Below are positions 1 through 13,100 of a DNA stretch of 64,000 nt, piece after piece (the first letter of the stretch is position 1; every line of letters begins with the position of its first letter). Both the position numbers and the translations under genes were made by a program. Where the stretch lies: positions 18,243,868 to 18,307,867 of the forward strand of contig CM024168.1 in NCBI GenBank assembly GCA_013433145.1, read 5' to 3'. Source of the stretch: Ascaris suum. Lineage: Eukaryota; Nematoda; Chromadorea; Rhabditida; Ascarididae. Below the pieces are notes generated by a model that did no database searches, was not told where the DNA came from, and worked only from the letters and a program-made list of their open reading frames with translations.

Positions 1-330
1 AAAAGAACTGGAGAACGCAAATGTCCGTCACGTGCAAATACGAGCCAAAATTGGAAGAAATTTGATTTCCGTGCTGCAATCGGCGCTTAATTCTTGTAAA
101 ACATCGATTCATTCCATTTGGTGCACCGAGCATGGCTTTGATGCTCGCCGAATCGAGTGCTTTCTTGAAATCGACGAATGCAACCTATCGGGAACTCTAT
201 GTTTTTCCAGTAACTAACAGATCAGATGTATGCGGCAGACTGTTGAGTAGCCCTTGTGCAAGCCAATTTGCTCTCTAGTCGTGAGCATATCCAAGTGTTT
301 AATGAGGCGGTTTAGAAGGATAACGTGATA
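1..330 (-). mobile_element. Degenerate RTE-type LINE reverse transcriptase fragment
   Basis: The minus strand reads as a broken reverse transcriptase of the RTE kind. One frame gives NRLIKHLDMLTTREQIGLHKGYSTV; its core LTTREQIGLHKGYST resembles the family block 'N-R-L...T-x-x-E-Q-x-G-F-R-K-G-x-S-T'. After an in-frame stop and a frameshift, a second frame gives AFVDFKKALDSAS, which is RT motif A with its catalytic aspartate (family form A-F-V-D-Y-K-K-A-F-D-S). It continues to the left edge without stops. The frameshift and stop mean it is not coding, and neither end of the element is visible. It lies inside or just beyond the colmedin gene, in the intron after the last exon seen. RTE elements are common in nematodes; assignment to RTE rather than another LINE clade rests on these two motifs only. 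Confidence 0.85.
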
Positions 331-360
331 AGCAATTGATAATTGCCTTGAAACACAAAC

Positions 361-760
361 TGCTTATCGGTGGCCATATGCAAGTCTTGGTAAAAAACAA
401 AAGTGTTAATGCGTGCTGTGAACTGGACAAAATAGCTTTCCTTTAAAAAACGGACCTTTTACATCACAGGTGACCGCTTCGCCACGAATCGTCGCTCACA
501 ATACGGAGGCGCAAGGGGAACAAATGTCCGCCTCATGAAGTTGCGAGCCAATGCTACGAGAATCAAAAGCCTCGGATCAACTGTCCCGCTCATAATGCAT
601 TCGGAGGAACAGGAATTCAATGTGCTCTCCATACACCGACGAATGGACGCAGGGGTGCTTCACAAACAAACCTAGGGGTGTTCCATTACGACGAGAGGGT
701 GAAAAAAACATGATTAAAAAGATGGAATTACGTTGAGGAGTGATCATGAAGTGCTCAACC
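361..760. repeat. Candidate dispersed repeat in a colmedin intron
   Basis: This stretch is noticeably less AT-rich than its flanks. On the minus strand at 600-470 it holds a stop-free stretch of about 45 codons with no recognisable domain. It looks like dispersed-repeat sequence rather than an exon, because I see no good splice sites in phase with the olfactomedin exon at 1,175-1,337. The repeat status is inference. Confidence 0.25.
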
Positions 761-1174
761 ATACGCGCTCAATTTCACAGTTGTAGCTCTTCGCTAGCTG
801 AAACCACTGAGTGAAAAAACAGATGTATACAGTCACACGAAAGTGCGATGTTGCCATACACAGCCCTTGAAAAAACTTGGCTTCACGGATTCCGGGCTTG
901 GTCGTTTGCTTTTGCTCCAAAAGCCGCCGTTCGTATAACAAGGTATACTCAAATCGCAACATCGCGCAAATCGCGCAAAAAAACACATGCAAAAAGGGCG
1001 CAATCCAGAAGTGACATTAGAGCATCGAATGGGGGCACCGACCCTGTTCCTTGTCTACTGAAAAGCTTGCGATCAGAAATGCAGACCCTTGACCAATCAA
1101 ATGACATCCTTTCGCCCTCAGATTTCCGCTTAAAAGTTTGCAAGTTCTTGCGCACAATGTATAGCATCGCTAAC

Positions 1175-4100
1175 CTTACTGCCTTTGTGCGCAGCGTTTT
1201 CATCGATGAGAACTTCATTGTATCGCTTGGAATGGAGCTCATACTTGCCGATCTTTGGGGTGCCCGCTCGATGAAAATAGAACGACCCGTTGAAAAAAGC
1301 GGAATTCGTTCCATCGTAGAGATATGGTAAATGATGACTGCAACGGTAATAGCTTCTGACTGGTATTGTAGTCACGGAAAGACTACCACATCACCCGCGC
1401 CTCTTCGTCAAAACCTCATACAGGAATTTTTGAAGTGAACGCCTGAGTAAGGTCTCTGTTACGGTGTCACCAAATTCCTAGGCCTAAATTTATAAAATGA
1501 AGACCGTGACAAGTTGCCAAACAATTTTAAAAAAAGATTTTGATGATCAAGATGTACACTGAGCCTTCGGGAATCCTCAAAGCTCATAGTAAATTTGTAA
1601 GCAGTACACCCAAAATAGTGAGAAACAAGCAAATTCTCGCGCACACGACATACATATTTTTACGCATTGCACCTGCTAAGCAAATTATGAAAAAGAGGCC
1701 GATGGCGTGGTTGAAGTGCTCCCGTATTATTTCTACAACAAACTGCTACTCCACATTTTAAAGTGGAACCTTTATTCAGGCAATGAGAGAACAGTTCCGT
1801 TTTACGTAATGCAACGGTTAGGGAGCAGAAATTCAAGAACGAGGAACCAGATTTGAAGGACAGAAACAATGGTGAGTGAAGAAGCTCACGTTGCATAAAC
1901 GCGCTCTCTTCTCATGTCGGCTTCATCCATATATTCCTCGATCGTATCACCTTGGAAATGATTCGTCAGCCAACGCTTCATCATGTCCTTTAATGCGACC
2001 AACAATTTTATCGCCATCACAATTTAGTGAGTTCACCTGAGTGAACACTGAATAATCTACAAGCAAAAATCTTGTTCGTTGACATTTTCCTAATTTGACA
2101 CGTCAACGCATATTTACTACGTATAATCTAGCTTAATATTAACAGTGCGGGGAACTCAAGCAACGAGAGCTTTTACAAACGTCACCGACTAGAACTCTTT
2201 TCTCGCGGTTTGTACTTATCTGGTCGGCCTCTTCACCTTGATTTCCAACCAACTTTTCCCTACACTTGAAAGATTCTGCAGATAAAAGTTGCACAAAGGT
2301 GAACGGCCAGAACCTGGGCATATACTTTCCGTTATTGAGCGCTCTTGCTGCGTGATGCCGCTATCCGCTATCTGCGCCACTATGAATCATGCTTTTCAGA
2401 AAGGCGACTCTGAATCGGGCTCTTTAGGTATAAATAAAAAGTTATCACGAAAGCGCGCTACGTATCATCACTTCAAATTTTTCGACTCTATGGCATTCAT
2501 TTTCAATGCGCGTTCTTTGAAGAGTAAAGGTATGCGGACACAGAAAAACCTCTCAATAGTTATGATTTCTGCTTAAGAATGCAGACAGAAACGCCGGAAA
2601 TGTGTAGCGCAGCTGGAGATTTTCTTATCCTTTTGCTTCGCTCAAGTTGTCACTCTTAACTAGTACAAGCAGTTAAGAAAACAGACAAGAAAGCTCAGAA
2701 AAGGCAACCTCTCCAGTGCGTGGGTATGCGTCCCTCATCCATGAACCGAAATAGGTATTGGAGTGTGCGTGGAATACTGGCTTCCCAACCGACTCCAAAT
2801 AGCAATCTGCAATATCGTCTGCGGTGAATAAAGAAATCGCCGCACCACTTTCATTCCCCCAAAACGTAAACAAAAATATTACAATACATCATTAAAAATC
2901 ACTGTTTATAGTGAACGCGTACAACAGCCGTTAACTGTGACCACCTCGATGAATAATATGGTTGTGTTTATTCACAGGCTTTCTTAAATTCCAGGTAATA
3001 ACCAAATCGTGCATAAAAGATGTTCGACATGTGGATGTCAGGACTGCAGGATTGGATTCCATCTATGGATGAAGTTTCTGCTTCCATTTAGTGTCAGTAT
3101 TTCTCACTTGGTGATGCCCTACATTCACGATGAGTAGTGAAACGAAGACTATAAGATAAAAGAAAGTTGAGAATTCCATCAAACTTTTCCCTCACATGAC
3201 GGTCGCCTTGAATTTTCCACCAGTTATGGCAGTGACTTGGTGCGAACATTAAAGATAATGCAATCGCATATGCGAGCTCTACGAATCAAATGCCCACCAT
3301 CATCTTCCTCTTTCCCTTCTCTTCCTTTGAGAAAAAGAAGAACCTATGAGTTAGAGTGGGAAGAACGATTAAGGGAATAAGGTGTATTCTGCCATGTCCT
3401 ACAAATATTAGAAGACTCAATTCTGAACTTCGCTAAATTCTACCGACAGAATAAATTCTACGTAAGTATGAAATAGAATGTACATAAAGCTTCGCGCTCT
3501 GCGCTTGGTCTCCACGCGCGTGCAACAGGACTAGGACTAGAGCATATTGATGGACACCCCTTCGCTCAAGAATGATGGGTGAATAGTTGAACAGCTGCTT
3601 GACTAGCACCTCATGAAGCACATTCGCTGCGCAAAGGTGAACAGATAGTTGCAACAGGAAGAACTGCAAACAACGAAGAACAAGACTACTACAGAAACAC
3701 CATCACGAATAGGAAACGGCGAAAATTTGCGCTGAAGGTCGAAATATGCAAGTCTGGCCAACGCGACTAGTCGAGTAACTAAACCGTATGCTGCTACTAG
3801 CCATATTATTAGAGATGCACAAAAAATTAGCGTTACAACCAAGCGCGCAAGTCGCTTGATACTGATTCAGGATGCAAACAAAAAGTAGCAGACATGAAGG
3901 TAAACATACGCAGTGAGTAATTATTACCGGTTGGGAATGCAAATAAGTCAGCCATTACCATGATGACACCTTGTAAAATGCATACTCTGACTGCAATGAT
4001 GGCGAAATGAGTGAGTGAATGCTTGTTAAATTCAGAAATCCCTGAACAGCGTGCAAATAATCGTGTACGTGCGCGCACCCTAATAGTCAATTTGTACATT

Positions 4101-7100
4101 AAATGCAATCAGAAACTAGATGAGCGAAATCGTAGGAGAGGTTTAAGGACAGCACCATCGTCAATGTTTTAATGTGATGGGAAATGGTTGAGTGGAAGCG
4201 GGAAAAAGTATATGGTAGTATGATGGTTTGTGAAGAAGCGATACTATCGTGCGACGGTGGTATTTCACACGGTTAACCGCACCATAACATTGGCAATACG
4301 CGAACACGCTTCCAAAATGATATCGCGCAGCTGTAGTTCAAAGTTTTCTGAAAAACGACTCTCGCTGAGAAATTTCTTGTCAGATATCACATGTCGCGAC
4401 CGATCACGAAATTAATTAACTGTGATAATTCTGAGAGAAAAAAAAGGAATTGTTCAAGTGAGGAAATAGCAAAGTAAAGATAAAATCTGCAAATTTGTAA
4501 GACTGCACAAACAGCTGCGAAACCCGCAAAAGACAAAAAGCAGAAGAAGGCTACCTGAACCGTCAGCCATAGATCCTAATGATTAAGGAATGTAGCAGCG
4601 ACGAATCTGGAAAGTGGCAAAGTATAGCGCATGAGGACTTAAAAAACATGGTGCAAGAGCATCAGCGGCTTTGAGGCAGCCCACAATAGAGGTAAAGATA
4701 TGCGCTTCTGTCTTATGCATAAAGGAAACGAGAAGGTACGTCCTTATTTTTTGGGAATGGAGCAGGATATACACAACTCAAAGTGTGATGCAACAAATTT
4801 CGAAACAGTTAGCGAGGGGCATATTAACACTTCCATGACTCGAGAGATCAGTGCCGCAGCTTTGGCCTCCTTTCAGCCAATGGGACTGTTTTTCTATGAT
4901 TTGTTAATGCTTTAAGTAGATGCTTCTTTTAATATATCCTTTGTCGCATATTTCTTTGAAGGTTTGCAGTACCTTCAAATCGGAATATGCCGATGAAGAA
5001 TCATAAAGCTTTGCAGAAAGAAAAAGTAGAGCACAGAAGTTCTGAAAATTACCATGCATAATGTATGAAACACGCAGAAATATGGAAGAATCGTTGGAGG
5101 CATTCAATTTACTTTATAAGCATCTAAACAGCAGAGGAAGAAATCGTGAAATCTGCATCGTGCATAATAAGGGCGGAGGTAATCCAACTGACTGAGGAAG
5201 TGCAGAAGCGCAATATGTTTGCAGACTCCGTATGACAAACTTTTAGTCTCCGAAATGTGCGTAGCGGTGCTGCTGTGAAGTTCAAAGATAATTTAATCGT
5301 AAAATTTCTCCTTGTTCAGGTTTTTAGCGATATGTCTCACAAGAATCTGCTGAGTCCATTTTTGCCTGCCGTGTACATCAAGGACCTCTGGATAATTTGA
5401 AGATGGTAGCAGGATGCTGGCCGATGACCTCAAAGTTTGCTTGCCATTAAAGAATCCTGCTTTGGTTTCCACTTACTGTTAAAAGACCAGTGTCATTTGG
5501 GAAACTGGTAAACTTCATGGCAACTTTAACGTATGCCGTGGTAAATGCCCTGCTGCGCGCATCAAGTACCATGTGCTTCTTCAAGTTTGATAGTCAGATT
5601 CCATTCGCGGCTGATGGTTTAAGTGATCTTGACGGTGAAAGCGATTCGAGTTTTCATCTGATACTGCATTATCCTACAGTTGCCGCTCACGATTGCAACG
5701 CAACTCTTTGCGTGATCGTTTCGGGATCTGTTCTCACGCTTTGCGCTCTAAACTTGTACGCTGGTTATCAGTCGCAGCAAATCAATATTTTTGTATTCTC
5801 GCTTACTGCCTCCCCGTTGCTGTCCTGTGCTTGTCGCACATACTTTTGTTCTTCTATATGGAGCGCTGAATAAATAAATAAGGCGTCTCAGCCGAATTCT
5901 ACGTTTCTCATGAGCATAAATTCGTCTAAAAATCTCGAAACGAAAACGGCGGGTAATTTCTAATTTTTGAGTGCGAGAACACAGCAGCAGAATAATGGAA
6001 TCAAAGGCAGAGGAGTTTGGGATGGTTTGTGAGTCTTCAACTAGAAATAACCGCGAAAGATGCAGGCTTCGCTTAAAATAAGACTTACGAGCAGTTGCGC
6101 CTTCAATATACGGTATCTCTGTGCTCGTCGGCAAAGTAGATATCTCTGGCGGTAGCGTTGTTATATTTGACAAACAAATGCGCATGCAACCCTCGATTTC
6201 GGTAGCCAGATCCGTATCATTATGCAACAGCTGAAAACAGAAACCTGATGGTACGAAAAAAGTTATCAAACTAGGAACTGAATGAAATGACGGAATTACG
6301 ATATCGAATGAAAATTCCTAAGGTAAACTCATATAATCAGCATGTGAAGAATTAGAATTAACCGATGGTTGACGGTAGTTAGCTTTTTGTTCGACACTGA
6401 GTCAGTTCAAAAAGAACAAACCATTTCAACGAAAAATGGCACGGGCTTGTCGAGGAAACGCGGACCGCCTTCGCCATCTAGTGTCATCTTTTTTGGACAT
6501 TCCATCGGCTCCACCTGCAACCATGACGCGGATAGCACAGTTCTAAGTCTGAGATTAAGTTTAAGATTGTTCACCTAGTCGGATGCCTTGAAGCAGTGGA
6601 ATTGCTTCGGTCCCGTTGAAAAAGGAATGAAGGAATTTTCAACAGATTATAAAATACATCGGAGGGGCAGATAACAACGTCCCTGAACTCTCCGTATTAC
6701 TTCCCCGAAAAGCTAAAACATTTTATGAAGGTTCATCCTAGAAGTCCGCAAATTTTATTCCTTTGATTCTTTTCATCTGTGGCCCTACACGAAGATCGCT
6801 AAATAATTCTACGGAAGCACTAGGATGCCCGCGGTCTTGATACGTAGGTCATTTGCGTGGTGAGGCAATTACACTCATGTAGCGAGCTGCTGCATTTGGT
6901 GTCACGCCGCTGTCTCACGCCTCCCTCGTGCAAAATATTTTTTCTCTTTCCTACATTCGGCCATATGAATGTGACATCGCTGGCTATAACTTTGGTTTGT
7001 TGCACTGTTCAGTTGCATCAAGTAATTATTCACGCTCCCACTCGTAGCTACATTGTAGTATGGAGGGAACCAATATTATAGCTATTCGGGTGTCTCCGTC

Positions 7101-10100
7101 TATCCACACCATCTTTCACTGGAACTCTCAGAAATAATTCTTGATACTATTAATTTAAAAGCTATGTAGCTCAATACGAAGACAAGGTTAAAGGATCCTT
7201 GGCGCATTTGGAACCGTGCAGAGGCACTGCTAAGAGGTGTTGTGGTTGCAGGATGCCAGAGCAAATTTGATTTCGCAGGAAGAAGGAGAACCATGTCGAG
7301 ACTGGTAAAGTCGGTGTTTCCATGGTCCATCAACGCACCGGTTAGCGACGAGTGAGAACATTACTCGCCGAAACCTTGACCTCTCGCTTTCTCGAAGGTG
7401 GCCGGAGATCGGTTACTGCCCACTCATCGTTGCGTTAGTCGCAAAAATTCTACTGCGCACGCGATGCAAAAGATTTCATGAGTAACGACCACCAACATGT
7501 AACACATAACTAACGATCACCAACAAACAATAAAACGTGCATAACGTAGCTATTAGAGGTTCGTCGACTCGACCGTTTCTGCAGACCTTTAAGATACATT
7601 TATTTCTTCACGGCCGTAACCGTAGAAAGTGCAACCCAGCCGACTGCCAAATAAACAGAATTTTTGGCACATTTTACTTCCCACAATTATCTGCGCAGTT
7701 AGTGGATCAACCAAGGCCAGGACGCCTTTCTTTAGTATAGAGTAGAAACGTCTAATTCCTGACCATATGTGATTTGCCATGGTGCGCTTTATATAACACT
7801 CCCACGGACATACACAAAACATTGCCATAGTGGGCTTTACAAATGCATATCTGCATAAGCACACAAAAATTGAAGTGTGCAAAAGCAGCCGACAAAGAAT
7901 CCCCTTTTACAGTTCACCTTGATGGATTAACCAGTTTCATAACGCGTGAATAAATTAAAGCAAGAGCAATAATGCAACCATATTATGAGCTAAGCGATTG
8001 CATCTATAATTGCTCCCAAAAGTGCGAAGTCCACTGTGGTGAGCACGTACATGTGTATCTGCTCTGTGATTTCAACTCAGAAATTACTGAAAGCAGACTT
8101 ATAAAATCTTTTTATAATCTGCACCAAAGCATGTTGCCCGCACTGAATTTCAATTTGATTCATTAACTTCCTAATTACTCACAGGTATTGCACTCCTTAT
8201 AGGTGAGGTTGAAATCCCGCACATGTTTGCGATCCGCCAGTTCGCATTTTTCAAACCAGTCGGCTTGCAATTTTGTAAACAGGAGATCAGTAAGAAAGAC
8301 ATGACTACTGAGGCTGGCATGATATGGGTTTTGGCATTCCCTTATCCGACCAAAGATGTCCATAAGATGGAAGAAAACAATCAGTATGCAAAACACCGCC
8401 TTAAATTTCAATGAACACGATCGCTCGGAACAATCTGTCGCAAACAAATCGTTTTTTCTTGCAGAATGATGAGTCTGAAGCGCACGCCACTCTTTTTTCT
8501 CATCTTTGAATTTCTATAAGTTTCTTGAATTTGGTGAATTAATGTGAAATGCGGCGAAAAAGACCGTCCTGGAGTGTGCGATATAAACATCAAATATCGT
8601 GCTCCCCGAGGTGAGAGTGCCGGACAAAAAGCGCAGGTGTACATGCATGCATGCGCTGTCCCCGTAATGAAAACAGGAAAGGTGCGCCCTCAGAATCTGA
8701 CACCACAGCGTGCTGATAACTGCGTTTGCAGTTTTATGAAATACTTACAAGTGCTGAGAAGCTAACAACAAAACAACTCACATTTCTTCGGCCTCACTGG
8801 CTTCGCAGTGTTGAAACAGCAGGGCACACACGCATGCACACGCACACGCACATAACACATGCGCACACACGCACTCGCACGTATCGCTGCAACTTTAGTG
8901 AAGGATGCTCACGCACGCTAAAAAGCAAGCTTAGAGGACGGAATCAGGAACATGAAATCATGTAGAAAATGCGGTTACATGGGATCGGAATAGAGAATAC
9001 AAAAAAATGCAAGACGCGCTGCATTTGCTTGCTTGCATTTAAAAAGCATGCACGGCTGAACAATCACACCTGTCTATGCCGATTTATCAACCTCAGTAAC
9101 ACAACAGAACATTGACGAAATATTTTGGTTGGATGCTGTCGTCGAGCGGTGTTGAGGATTTAAAAAAAACGCCTGCTATCGCTTTTGGGATCGATGTGGC
9201 AGACAATATTTACATATTTCTACTGACGGACACCGATGGCGTTTGTGGCCTTGTTGAGGCTGTCTTTTTCATTCCATTTGTTGATTTTCCTCTTCTTCAA
9301 TCTGCCACCACAATAGATTTGTGGGGAATCTTTCCATGTTTTCTGCCTACTTAACGTAGTTCACGAATATCCTTCAAATGATTTGTTCGTTACATATGTT
9401 TACTTATCCCACTTCCGGACCATCACCTGTATAGAAGAGAATTTTGAAACGAATGTGTGAGCGAACGCTCCGTCGCAATAATCTGTCTCGCAGAACTAAA
9501 CATGCAAAGAACACAAATCACCAAGGCACTACAGATGAAATTCTTCACTGCGGCTTTCCCGTTTCTGTCGTAGTTCTGCGCGTCTTGCGTTCGACCGTGT
9601 TCCATCCAAACAATCTTTTCCAACCGTTTCGAAAAATATTTCACATCCAAAAAATATTTTTCGACTTCTAGAAGCGCGAAGAATCTGGAAAAGTCTTTAC
9701 GCTCTAGAAATATCGGAACACGCTTGCGCACTGTGCCGAAACTTCCATAATCTTGAGGAACATATAAAGACTCAGATGTCCCGAGCGATAAAAATAATTT
9801 CAAACGCTGCCTTCCAGGCTTGAACGCACCTTTGGGCACTCCATCTTTCTCTGAACTTCGAAGTTTTGTGCCACTGGGCACCGCGGGCATATTCCTGGCT
9901 TGCCTTTCGGACCCGGTGGTCCTGAAATACATCGCATATTAGTGCATATTACAAAAAACTGTGAGTCCAATCCCAGATATTACACTACGTACTACCTGGC
10001 GAAATTTCGAACCTCCAAAGAAATCACCATTCGACGACCCACTAGAACGTTCGACGACAAAAATCTTACCATCGCTCAAATACCGTAATTCACATATTAA

Positions 10101-13100
10101 TCCAATTGCTGCGGCTATAGGTTCGCTCTATTCGGTCACAACACTCATTAGCAACAGACGTAAAGTTTATCACAGCCACCAAACGGCAATGCACAGCTAG
10201 ACGTCCTGCTGTACAAAATGACCTCTCGATGTTGCACTGTAGGAGCACTGCCCCCGCTCTCAACTGTCTCTGTACTTGTATGTTGTGACAAGAGTATTGA
10301 GGTTTACCGACGACAATCTTTTTTTCTCAGTATTATTCTTTCATTCTTTATTCTACTCTTAGTCATATTCATCCTCGTTTCCATTCTTTTTCTTCATGCT
10401 ATTCTTTTTTATTCTTACTCTTTTCCTCTATCCATCCTCATTCTTATTCATTCTTACCCTTATTCTTGTGCGCAATCTTCTTATTCTAACCCTTATTTTT
10501 TTCTTACATACATTCCTCATTCGTTTTTATCCTTATTCTAACTGCAGTTCTTTCTTCTCTTTATTCCGGTTCCTTATCCTTATCCTTTTCTTATTTCTAT
10601 ACATTCTTATCTGTTTCTGAATCTGACGCGGGTCGCTTGCCTCGGCTTGTGGCTCTCTGATGGGCACGACTGTCCAGATGCTATCGATATTTTCGGATAA
10701 GTAATAGGCGGCCTAGTACCAAAGTATATGTGACAAGCAATACACTTGAATGCCTCAACAGGCTCGTACAATGCGAGCGCAAAAACCACAAAAACCATCA
10801 TTTCGCGATTCAAGGCTGATTTGAGGTTCAGTTATGTTCAGTGCTGACAAAGGTACATGGTCTGAACTACTCTGGAGGACAAGAAGAAGAAGGAAGCATT
10901 GATGGCAATCTTCTATGTGGTAACTGAACATGCTACCAAGCTCGAAGACGACAAGATTTAGGCCATCAAGTCATGTGAAAGCCAACAGCTATCCCAAATC
11001 ATATGCGAAAGAATACGTCATGGATACCCTCTTTATTAATCCGAAGCAAAGGAATCTAGACCGTAGAAGACCACACTTGAACCTCAGCGCATCTCAATAT
11101 TTTCTTCAGATCCCTTTAAAATGCAACTTCTTTCATAACGTTATGCGCAGTAATTACACTACAGAAAAAGTGAATTACAACGGCATGTTACGTAGAAAGG
11201 TTGGGAGGAAGAACTGCTCATATGAAGCGCTTTGCAACTGGAGACATGCAAGTGGTGCAGCCAAGAGGCAACCATGCTCCAAAGGCACTAGTACCCGTCC
11301 GCTGTGTTCCGTGTGGGTTATCAACCACTCATCCCTATTAGGATCAACAGTGTACCGAATGATTCGGTGCGTATGCACATGAGTACGAATGTAAAGGTGA
11401 AAAAAGCGGTGGTTAACAGTTGCACAAAGAAACTATACTTATAATATCAAGGCTATAAACATGGTAAAGGTGAGGTAGCAGCTGCTATGTATCAGAAATG
11501 TCCATAAATACGAAATCAGTTACGCACCGAAATTTTTTTTAGAGATTTGTGAGACAATGACAGCTGCCATCGTCTCTCAAATTTGGCGTATGCGAGATGT
11601 GACTTCACAAAAGCGCTCTCCCTCCTTACTCTCCTCCATCACGTCTCTTCAACGCAGAACTGATTTGTTGATCAACTGCCAAAAAAGGAAAGCTGCGTGG
11701 GAAACCAATGTGCACGTTGAACAGAAAAGTCTTTCAAAACATCTAGATTACAAAGCGAAGACGGTGAGGTCTGCATTCGACAGGCTGCAGCAAAAATCCG
11801 ACCATTCATTCTAACGGCATTCCACAGCCCCACCACATGACCGATGCAAGATGAATTACCAAGATAGCCACGGTCATTCAAAGCGAATGTTCAGCTACCG
11901 CCATCCCTATTGACAGGCGAATTGAACTCGATTCTAGAAGAGGAATCCTTTCTCGGTGGCTTTCTAAAAAGAAGGAACTTCAAAAGTTGCCGGGATCGCA
12001 ATATGTGCAACAGCATGCCACCACGACAACAAAGTGACATCGCCGAGTCTTTTCAACTGTGTTGCTGACGATGTATTAGTAGAAATTTTTCTAAGATGCA
12101 AACCAACAAATAGCAAAGTATATGCTCACCTCACTAAATGTGACAGAAATTAGAAAAGTTTGATTCGAAAACGTATGGCGATAGGCTTGGAACTATAGAC
12201 TGAAAGTCAGTGATATCATCGTACCAAAAAGTGTTGTGCTTTTCTTACCGCTTTTGTCGTGGTACCAAATACAGTGCATTATTATGCTAAATATGAAGCC
12301 ACAAGTATGATGAGCGCCGTGCAAACAGATTTTCGAACGATATACGGGTCCACTATTGTACCGATACTAGGGAGAAAGTACACATGCATCTTACCATTTT
12401 TCAACTGTGTATGCATCCTGTACCTACTTTTGCTTATTCTGAATTGAGAAATAGTGGCGTCTTTGCATTTCTCCAGCTTTGAATTTCAGTGCTAGGTCCT
12501 AACCCGTCTTCACCTAGTTTTATGATAAAGCGCCGATGAATTCGGTGTTCTAGGTCTCTAATAACATCAACAGACCTGCAGAATTACTTTAGATCCATCT
12601 CTCTGTTCCTATAGTATTTTCTCGGTTTGAAAGGTCATTTTCGCATTCCTTTTTAAATCCACACATAACTGTCTTTTATGCGAGCTAGCTCAAGGAGACA
12701 ATTCGATGAAAAACTCGCAAAAAATTTTCAAATGATTTATGGTTTTTTCGCATTAAGTCCATACGCATTGGAAAAGCATAATTTTTGCACACTACATATT
12801 TTCCCTGCCAATGCGCAACTATTATCGATAATAAAATATTTGTTTGATGATTTACTTCTTCGAATGGTGCCCTTTCAATCAGAAACACATAAACTAGACG
12901 TTTTTGGTTTGAAAATATACGAGAAATTGACAGTAGTGACTGAAACTGACAACGCATGGCAAATGGCATTTTTTCTCTGAGGCTGGTTTTGCTGTTTCGA
13001 GTTTGCTGATCTGTGTGAAATGAATGAACCTCAAGATGCGCGGCAACCGGGTAGCAATCGCAGTCCGTCGCACTCGACAGGTAATTTTCATGAAGCCGTT

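Noticed and set aside
848..1330. 160-codon plus-strand open frame
   Set aside because: It lies antisense to the olfactomedin exon at 1,175-1,337 and has no domain; it is a shadow of the real minus-strand coding sequence.
3433..4108. Overlapping minus-strand frames of 78-91 codons
   Set aside because: Several overlapping frames with hydrophobic, Cys-rich chance composition and no splice signals.
5748..6269. 173-codon minus-strand open frame
   Set aside because: Only 6,230-6,089 is coding, as a colmedin exon bounded by TTTTCAG and GTAAGT; the rest is read-through into introns.
10218..10620. Ser/Phe/Leu-rich open frames of 74-107 codons
   Set aside because: They arise from the polypyrimidine block.
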